Shown: in pieces, positions 16,790 through 20,959 of the stretch
Numbering within the stretch: the first letter of the stretch is position 1
How the letters are laid out: the number at the start of each line of letters is the position of its first letter
Source of the DNA: Thiobacillus sp.
Lineage (GTDB): Bacteria > Pseudomonadota > Gammaproteobacteria > Burkholderiales > Thiobacillaceae
NCBI GenBank assembly: GCA_011391285.1
Contig: JAABQU010000234.1
Span: forward strand, 1 to 20,959
Length of the DNA stretch: 20,959 nt
Direction of reading: 5' to 3'
Notes under the pieces: generated by a model
The model's database searches: none
Told to the model about the DNA's origin: nothing
What the model saw: the letters and a program-made list of their open reading frames with translations, nothing else
Program-made: the position numbers and the translations under genes

Positions 16790-17569
16790 ATGGGATTTCT
16801 TGCAGGCAAGCGTTTGCTCATCACCGGCGTCATATCCAACCGATCCATCGCGTATGGCATTGCCGCCGCGTGCAAGCGCGAAGGCGCTGAACTGGCCTTC
16901 ACCTATCAGGGCGAACGCATCAAGGATCGCGTCACCGAATTTGCCAAGGAATTCGGCTCCGACCTGGTGTTCCCGTGCGACGTCGGCAGCGACGAGCAGA
17001 TCGACGCCTTGTTCGTCGAACTCGCCAAGCACTGGGACGGTCTCGACGGCTTGGTGCACTCGATCGCGTTTGCACCGAAGGATGCCCTGGCCGGCGATTA
17101 TCTCTCCGCGGTCACCCGCGAAAATTTCCGTATCGCGCACGACATCAGTTCCTACAGCTTTGCCGCACTGGCCAAGGCCGCGCTGCCGATGATGGAAGGC
17201 CGCCAAGCGGCACTCCTGACGCTCTCCTATCTGGGTGCAGTCCGTTCCGTTCCCAATTACAACGTCATGGGTCTGGCCAAGGCCAGCCTGGAATCCAGCG
17301 TGTACTACATGGCGCAAAGCGTCGGGCCCAAGGGCATCCGCGTCAACGCGATTTCCGCCGGCCCTATCAAGACGCTGGCCGCCAGCGGCATCGCCAACTT
17401 TGGCGAAAAACTCGACATCGTCGCCAAGAACGCCCCGCTACGCCGGAACGTGACGATCGACGAAGTCGGCAACGCCGCCGCCTTCATGCTCTCCGACCTG
17501 GCCTCCGGCATCACCGGCGAAATCACCTACGTCGACTGCGGCTTCAACTCCACTGCCGGCGCGGAATAA
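16790..17569 (+). CDS. fabI: Enoyl-[acyl-carrier-protein] reductase (NADH), FabI
   Basis: FabI performs the last reduction in each cycle of type II fatty-acid synthesis, turning trans-2-enoyl-ACP into acyl-ACP. The 259-residue protein keeps the short-chain-dehydrogenase fold with the FabI-specific nucleotide motif [13 protein letters not shown] (13-25). The active site is Y147 and Y157 with K164 (SYLGA...YNVMGLAK). The triclosan-contact region reads HSIAFAPKD (90-98), with alanine at position 93 where E. coli has glycine. The C-terminal [13 protein letters not shown] and [11 protein letters not shown] are typical. The start is the ATG at 16790 ([13 protein letters not shown]). It is divergent from the importer operon and convergent with ppiD, with a shared terminator hairpin between. 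Confidence 0.97.
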   Translation: MGFLAGKRLLITGVISNRSIAYGIAAACKREGAELAFTYQGERIKDRVTEFAKEFGSDLVFPCDVGSDEQIDALFVELAKHWDGLDGLVHSIAFAPKDALAGDYLSAVTRENFRIAHDISSYSFAALAKAALPMMEGRQAALLTLSYLGAVRSVPNYNVMGLAKASLESSVYYMAQSVGPKGIRVNAISAGPIKTLAASGIANFGEKLDIVAKNAPLRRNVTIDEVGNAAAFMLSDLASGITGEITYVDCGFNSTAGAE

Positions 17570-17586
17570 TCCGTCAGCCGAGCCCA

Positions 17587-17620
17587 ACAAAAAACGCGCC
17601 ATCAGGGCGCGTTCTTTGTT
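17587..17620. terminator. Bidirectional terminator between fabI and ppiD
   Basis: An 8-base stem, AACGCGCC (17593-17600) with GGCGCGTT (17606-17613), has a five-base loop. It is followed by TCTTTGTT on the forward strand and preceded by AACAAAAA, which reads TTTTTGTT on the reverse strand. It sits between the convergent stops of fabI (17569) and ppiD (17636) and can serve both. Confidence 0.85.
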
Positions 17621-17635
17621 GGTCATACGAGCGGC

Positions 17636-19531
17636 TTATCTGCCTTCGATCGCATTCGGCTGGATCTTCACCTTCTGTCCGGCCTTGATCAGCGTGATCA
17701 TCGCCTGCATATCCGCGCGCTGCAGCGCCTGGGTGACGCCGGATTCAATCGATGCCTGCAGCATCGGATCCATTGCAGGTGCTTCCAGCACACGGCTCAC
17801 CCGCACGATGCGGTAAGAGCCGTCAGGTCGAGCAAAGCCGGTGTAGGCCGGCAGCTTGTCGGCATTGACCCTGAATACCGCCTTGGCACCGGCCGCGTTG
17901 AACTCGGCCGAGGCCTGGCGCCCCACCACCTGGAAAGCCGACCACGTCAAGCCTGCTTCCTCGCCTTTCGCCAGTGCCTGCAGGGTGGCGTCGCCCTTTT
18001 GCGCCAGCAACGAGGCGGTCTGCTCGGCGCGCAGCTTGGCCTCGATCGAGGCAGACACCTCAGCCAGCGGACGCAAGCGTGCAGCACGATGTTCTGCCAC
18101 CCGCGCCGCGACCAGCGTGCCCGGCTCGACTTCGATCGCCTCGGTGTTTTGCCTGGACTTGATCGACTCCGGGCTGAACAGCGCGGATGACAGGCCGGCA
18201 TGGTTGAAGGGTGGCTGCGCATTCTTGGAGGTCATCCAGCCACTTTGCCGAACGACCAACTTGGCCGCCGCCGCCGCGGGCTGCAGGCTGTCAGCGTTTT
18301 CGTACACCTGGTTGCTGAAATTCTCTGCCAGGTCAGCAAAAACCCGCTGCGCCTGCTGTTTGCGCAACTCGTCCACCACCACGGCTCGCACCTCGGACAG
18401 CGGCGCGGTCTGGGCCGGCTCGATGCCATCCAGGCGGATGATGTGATAGCCGAAATCGCTCTCCACCGGCCCGCGGATTTCATTCGGCTTCATGCTGAAC
18501 ACCGCATCCTCGAACGGCTTGACCATCATGCCGCGGCCAAAGCTGCCGAGACTGCCGTCCTGCGCAGCCGAGCCCGGATCCTGCGACTGGGCGCGCGCCA
18601 ACTCGGCAAAGCGCTGCGGAGCCTTCTTCAGCGTTTCGTAAAGTTCTGTCGCTTTCTTCAGGGCCTGTTCGCGCGTCGCTGCATCCGCATTTTTATCCAC
18701 GACGATCAGGATATGGCTGGCGCTGCGCAGTTCAGGCTGGCCAAACTGCGCGGCATTGGCCGCGTAATAATCCGCCACCGCTTGATCGCTCACCGCGATG
18801 CCCGCCGCCACCGCGGCGATATCCAGCACCAGATACTCGGCGCGGATTTCCTCGGGATCGGTGAATTCGGCCTTGTTGGCCGCGTAATAACGTTCGACGT
18901 CCGCCGGCGTCACTTTGATTTCCGACGCCACTGCCGATGCGGGAATGTCTGCCCACGAAATTTCACGTTGCTGCGCCACCAGGCGCGCGATCTGTGTCAG
19001 CGAAGTACTCGACGGAATGGTTGCGAGCGAAATCGGACTGCTGATGGCTTCCAGCATGAAAGCCTGACGCAGTTCGCTCTCAAACTGTGCCGGGGTGCGG
19101 CCGTTCTGGCGCAGCACCGCCTCATAGCGTTGCTGGGAAAACGCGCCATCCTGCTGAAAGGACGGTATCTGGCCCAGAACCGATGCAATGTAGGAATCGG
19201 GCGCTCGAAACTTGAGCTTTTGTGCCTCCTGCAACATGGCCTTGCGCTCGATCAGGTTGTCGAGCACCTGCTTGCGAAAGTCGGCCGATTCGATTACGGC
19301 AGGATCATAGGCCGGGCCAAGCGTCTCGCGCATGCGGTCGCTCTGTCCCTGTATCTCCCGCGTTAGTTCCTCGCGCGAAATCCCCATGTCGCCCACTTCG
19401 GCCACCACGCCGCCACTGCGATCGCCCGACATATAGGAATCCACGCCAAACAGGGCGAAGGTAATTACGATCAAGCCGAGTATGACTTTGGCCAGCCAAC
19501 CCTTTGCATGTTTGCGGATTGCTTCGAGCAC
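17636..19531 (-). CDS. ppiD: Peptidyl-prolyl isomerase / periplasmic folding chaperone PpiD
   Basis: PpiD is an inner-membrane-anchored periplasmic chaperone that sits at the Sec translocon exit and helps outer-membrane and secreted proteins fold. The 631-residue protein has a short cytoplasmic N-terminus, one membrane helix at about 13-31 (LAKVILGLIVITFALFGV) and a SurA-like chaperone region at about 40-260. A parvulin domain follows at about 266-368 (ASHILIVV, SQDPGSAAQDGSLGSFGRGMMVKPFEDAVF, FGYHIIRLDG). The parvulin domain is followed by another helical chaperone part. Residues about 208-236 and 248-276 resemble one another (V...YYAAN...F..PE). The GTG start at 19531 has GGAG about nine bases upstream. 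It sits downstream of lon, hupB and the two tRNAs, a typical betaproteobacterial order. Confidence 0.95.
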   Translation of the reverse strand: MLEAIRKHAKGWLAKVILGLIVITFALFGVDSYMSGDRSGGVVAEVGDMGISREELTREIQGQSDRMRETLGPAYDPAVIESADFRKQVLDNLIERKAMLQEAQKLKFRAPDSYIASVLGQIPSFQQDGAFSQQRYEAVLRQNGRTPAQFESELRQAFMLEAISSPISLATIPSSTSLTQIARLVAQQREISWADIPASAVASEIKVTPADVERYYAANKAEFTDPEEIRAEYLVLDIAAVAAGIAVSDQAVADYYAANAAQFGQPELRSASHILIVVDKNADAATREQALKKATELYETLKKAPQRFAELARAQSQDPGSAAQDGSLGSFGRGMMVKPFEDAVFSMKPNEIRGPVESDFGYHIIRLDGIEPAQTAPLSEVRAVVVDELRKQQAQRVFADLAENFSNQVYENADSLQPAAAAAKLVVRQSGWMTSKNAQPPFNHAGLSSALFSPESIKSRQNTEAIEVEPGTLVAARVAEHRAARLRPLAEVSASIEAKLRAEQTASLLAQKGDATLQALAKGEEAGLTWSAFQVVGRQASAEFNAAGAKAVFRVNADKLPAYTGFARPDGSYRIVRVSRVLEAPAMDPMLQASIESGVTQALQRADMQAMITLIKAGQKVKIQPNAIEGR

Positions 19532-19667
19532 TGTTTTCTACTCCGGTAAAAACGTCAACGCGAATTTTCGCGCACTTTGCACCTCGCGTCTCCCCTGGAT
19601 TCGATTAAATTTGCCTCGATCCAACTCGGCTGAGATTGCTTTGAGGTACTGATAAATCTCTGAAATG

Positions 19668-19697
19668 AAAAAAGGCGAACTCGCGTTCGCCTTTTTG
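19668..19697 (-). terminator. Rho-independent terminator after the tRNA-Asp gene
   Basis: A 12-base perfect inverted repeat, AAAAAGGCGAAC (19669-19680) and GTTCGCCTTTTT (19685-19696), has a four-base loop. On the reverse strand it begins five bases after the tRNA-Asp CCA end and runs into a T-rich tract, so it closes the tRNA transcript. Confidence 0.9.
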
Positions 19698-19701
19698 ATG
19701 T

Positions 19702-19778
19702 TGGCGGAGTGGACGGGACTCGAACCCGCGACCCCCGGCGTGACAGGCCGGTATTCTAACCAACTGAACTACCACTCC
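19702..19778 (-). tRNA. tRNA-Asp (anticodon GTC)
   Basis: The reverse strand folds as a 77-nucleotide cloverleaf with a perfect 7-base acceptor stem, GGAGTGG and CCACTCC. The discriminator G and an encoded CCA end follow. The D-loop has AGTTGGTTAG, the anticodon loop CTGTCAC carries GTC, and the T-arm has GGGTTCGAGTCCC. It is very close to E. coli tRNA-Asp. Confidence 0.98.
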
Positions 19779-19838
19779 CTTGTGCTACAAAAAATCTGTG
19801 CTGCTTATATTTTGACCGCTTGTTATTCTTGACCCGGC

Positions 19839-19914
19839 TGGTGGGTGCTGAGGGGTTCGAACCCCCGACATTCGCCTTGTAAGGGCGACGCTCTACCAGC
19901 TGAGCTAAGCACCC
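19839..19914 (-). tRNA. tRNA-Val (anticodon TAC)
   Basis: The reverse strand gives a 76-nucleotide cloverleaf with acceptor stem GGGTGCT and AGCACCC, discriminator A and an encoded CCA. The D-arm is GCTCAGCTGGTAGAGC, the anticodon loop CTTACAA carries TAC, and the T-arm is GGGGGTTCGAACCCCT. It lies 60 bases upstream of tRNA-Asp in the transcription direction and is probably co-transcribed with it. Confidence 0.98.
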
Positions 19915-19927
19915 GACAAAGACCAAA

Positions 19928-19957
19928 ATTCTACAACATTTTTACCGGTCTTGCCAA
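19928..19957 (-). promoter_or_regulatory. Sigma-70 promoter of the tRNA-Val/tRNA-Asp unit
   Basis: Read on the reverse strand, TTGGCA (19952-19957) and TAGAAT (19928-19933) are separated by 18 bases; each hexamer matches five of six consensus positions. The -10 ends 13 bases before the tRNA-Val 5' end, giving a leader of only a few nucleotides. Confidence 0.7.
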
Positions 19958-19975
19958 ATGCAAAATGACTTTTTA

Positions 19976-20248
19976 TTAATTGATGGCGTCTTTCAGACCT
20001 TTGCCGGCGCGGAACTTCGGTACCTTGGCGGCCTTGATCTTGATGGAGGCGCCAGTGCGCGGGTTGCGACCGGTGCGTGCGGCACGCTTGCCGACATAGA
20101 AGCTACCGAAACCCACCAGGGTCACGATGTCACCCTTCTTCAGCGCCTTCTTGACCGCCTCAACCGTTGCGTCCAGCGCACGACCAGCAGCAGCTTTCGA
20201 AATGTCAGCCGAGTCGGCGATGGCATCAATCAATTCGGATTTGTTCAC
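19976..20248 (-). CDS. hupB: DNA-binding protein HU (beta-type)
   Basis: HU is a small dimeric nucleoid protein that bends DNA and binds nicked or distorted DNA. The 90-residue protein is full length, with the helical dimer part at about 1-45 ([11 protein letters not shown]...KALKKGD). The conserved GFGSF is at 47-51, followed by the DNA-gripping beta arm with GRNPRTG (60-66) and the closing [16 protein letters not shown]. The GTG start at 20248 has AAGGGG seven bases upstream and lies about 40 bases after a strong sigma-70 promoter. A terminator isolates it from lon. No obvious terminator separates its stop from the tRNA promoter, so some readthrough into the tRNAs is possible. Confidence 0.97.
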   Translation of the reverse strand: MNKSELIDAIADSADISKAAAGRALDATVEAVKKALKKGDIVTLVGFGSFYVGKRAARTGRNPRTGASIKIKAAKVPKFRAGKGLKDAIN

Positions 20249-20272
20249 GTGTTGTCCCCTTCACTCAAGTGG

Positions 20273-20289
20273 CACAGGAAAACCCTGTG
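20273..20289 (-). other. Short inverted repeat at the 5' end of the hupB leader
   Basis: CACAGG and CCTGTG arms (6 bases each) enclose a five-base loop and fall in the first bases of the predicted hupB transcript. It could form a small 5' hairpin; no function is shown. Confidence 0.35.
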
Positions 20290-20294
20290 GCCGT

Positions 20295-20324
20295 TTTATA
20301 GCAACCCGCAAAACCTTGTGTCAA
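20295..20324 (-). promoter_or_regulatory. Strong sigma-70 promoter of hupB
   Basis: On the reverse strand, TTGACA (20319-20324, perfect -35) and TATAAA (20295-20300, five of six) are separated by 18 bases. The predicted start near 20288 leaves a leader of about 40 bases before the hupB GTG. Confidence 0.85.
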
Positions 20325-20345
20325 GCGGTTTTCCGGGCACTGGAC

Positions 20346-20373
20346 AAAAAAATCCCGCGGCTGGCGCGGGATT
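20346..20373 (-). terminator. Rho-independent terminator after lon
   Basis: A perfect 9-base stem, AATCCCGCG (20351-20359) with CGCGGGATT (20365-20373), has a five-base loop. On the reverse strand it is followed by a run of T (TTTTTTTGTCC). It lies 22 bases after the lon stop and before the hupB promoter. Confidence 0.9.
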
Positions 20374-20395
20374 CAGATGAGTGGTTAGAAAGCAC

Positions 20396-20959
20396 CTAGT
20401 GCTTGATCGCTGCAGCCGTGGTTTTTCCTTCTTCTGGCACAGCGATTGCTGGTGTTTCCACTTCCGGTTCGTCGGGCAAAGCCTCGGGCACACGTTCCAG
20501 CGCCAGCTCAAGAACGTGCTCGATCCACTTGACCGGATGAATGTCGAGCTTGTTCTTGATGTTGTCCGGGATCTCGGTCAGGTCCTTGACGTTCTCCTGA
20601 GGGATCAGCACCGTCTTGATTCCGCCACGATGCGCCGCCAGCAGTTTTTCCTTGAGGCCACCGATCGGCAGCACTTCACCGCGCAGCGTGATTTCACCCG
20701 TCATCGCCACGTCCGCACGCACCGGGATCCCGGTGAGGATCGACACCATCGAGGTGCAGATTGCGATGCCGGCCGACGGGCCGTCTTTCGGCGTCGCGCC
20801 TTCCGGCAGGTGGATGTGGATGTCGCGCTTCTGGTAGAAGTCTTCCTCGATTCCCAACTTGCGCGCGCGTGAGCGCACCACGGACAGCGCAGCCTGGATG
20901 GACTCCTGCATCACCTCGCCGAGTTTGCCCGTCGTGGTCATCTTGCCGCGGCCGGGCAG
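20396..20959 (-). CDS. lon: ATP-dependent protease Lon, 3' part (proteolytic domain)
   Basis: Lon is the cytosolic ATP-dependent serine protease that degrades misfolded and some regulatory proteins. The frame is open to the window edge (first residues [14 protein letters not shown]), so only the C-terminal 187 residues are here. They hold the protease domain, with the catalytic serine in PKDGPSAG and the catalytic lysine in [16 protein letters not shown], 43 residues apart as in E. coli. It ends with a proline- and acid-rich tail ([19 protein letters not shown]) that varies among species. The stop is TAG at 20396, with a strong terminator just beyond it. The gene order lon-hupB is widespread in proteobacteria. 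Confidence 0.98.
   Translation of the reverse strand: MPGRGKMTTTGKLGEVMQESIQAALSVVRSRARKLGIEEDFYQKRDIHIHLPEGATPKDGPSAGIAICTSMVSILTGIPVRADVAMTGEITLRGEVLPIGGLKEKLLAAHRGGIKTVLIPQENVKDLTEIPDNIKNKLDIHPVKWIEHVLELALERVPEALPDEPEVETPAIAVPEEGKTTAAAIKH

Noticed and set aside
18855..18970. Internal repeat in ppiD as a mobile or satellite repeat
   Set aside because: The similarity is short and at protein level within the chaperone region, consistent with structural repetition of helices rather than a DNA repeat element.
18200..19366. 388-residue forward open frame opposite ppiD
   Set aside because: Its composition is that of a shadow frame, with no domain, and it is fully covered by the well-supported ppiD.
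19532..19701. 170-base gap upstream of ppiD as an RNA gene
   Set aside because: Apart from the tRNA terminator at its right end I see no conserved fold, and no convincing -35/-10 pair for ppiD either.

Overview
The window is a gene-dense, GC-rich chromosomal segment from a betaproteobacterium. A Thiobacillus-like member of the Nitrosomonadales is my best guess, from protein character and gene order; this is not proven. The strongest taxonomic clue is the order lon - hupB - tRNA-Val - tRNA-Asp - ppiD, which is typical of Betaproteobacteria. The DNA looks like ordinary vertically inherited chromosome. I saw no insertion sequence, phage gene, CRISPR array or integrase.

Layout, left to right. 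(1) Forward strand: the 3' part of mfd, then serB nine bases later, then a small flgM-type anti-sigma-28 gene behind a near-perfect sigma-28 (FliA) promoter and closed by a strong terminator, then a 69-residue heavy-metal (copper) chaperone. (2) Reverse strand, 2647-7570: a compact run transcribed right to left, methyltransferase - rnhA - dnaQ - periplasmic ABC_sub_bind-type protein - GGDEF/EAL membrane protein. The last three are joined by short stop/start overlaps or very short gaps, so the binding protein and the c-di-GMP enzyme probably form a sensory pair. (3) Forward strand: gloB, divergent from the methyltransferase, then mltD, a murein transglycosylase with LysM repeats. (4) Reverse strand, 9996-16715: a complete oligopeptide-type ABC importer (lipoprotein binding protein, two permeases, one double ATPase, resembling YejABEF) ending in a 65-residue two-helix membrane protein. 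Junctions are 1-4 base overlaps or a 21-base gap. (5) Forward: fabI. (6) Reverse: ppiD, tRNA-Asp, tRNA-Val, hupB and the 3' part of lon, with recognisable promoters before hupB and before the tRNAs and hairpin terminators after lon, the tRNAs and ppiD/fabI.

Functional themes are repair and replication fidelity (mfd, rnhA, dnaQ), envelope and protein quality control (mltD, ppiD, lon), central metabolism (serB, fabI, gloB), nutrient import, and motility/biofilm signalling (flgM, c-di-GMP protein). There is no clear undescribed multi-gene system. The most unusual items are the binding-protein/c-di-GMP pair, the importer with a binding protein that carries both a lipobox and a C-terminal membrane helix next to an enlarged permease, and the orphan flgM with its own FliA promoter. 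Non-ATG starts are frequent (TTG or GTG in at least eight genes). No gap between genes exceeds about 170 bases.
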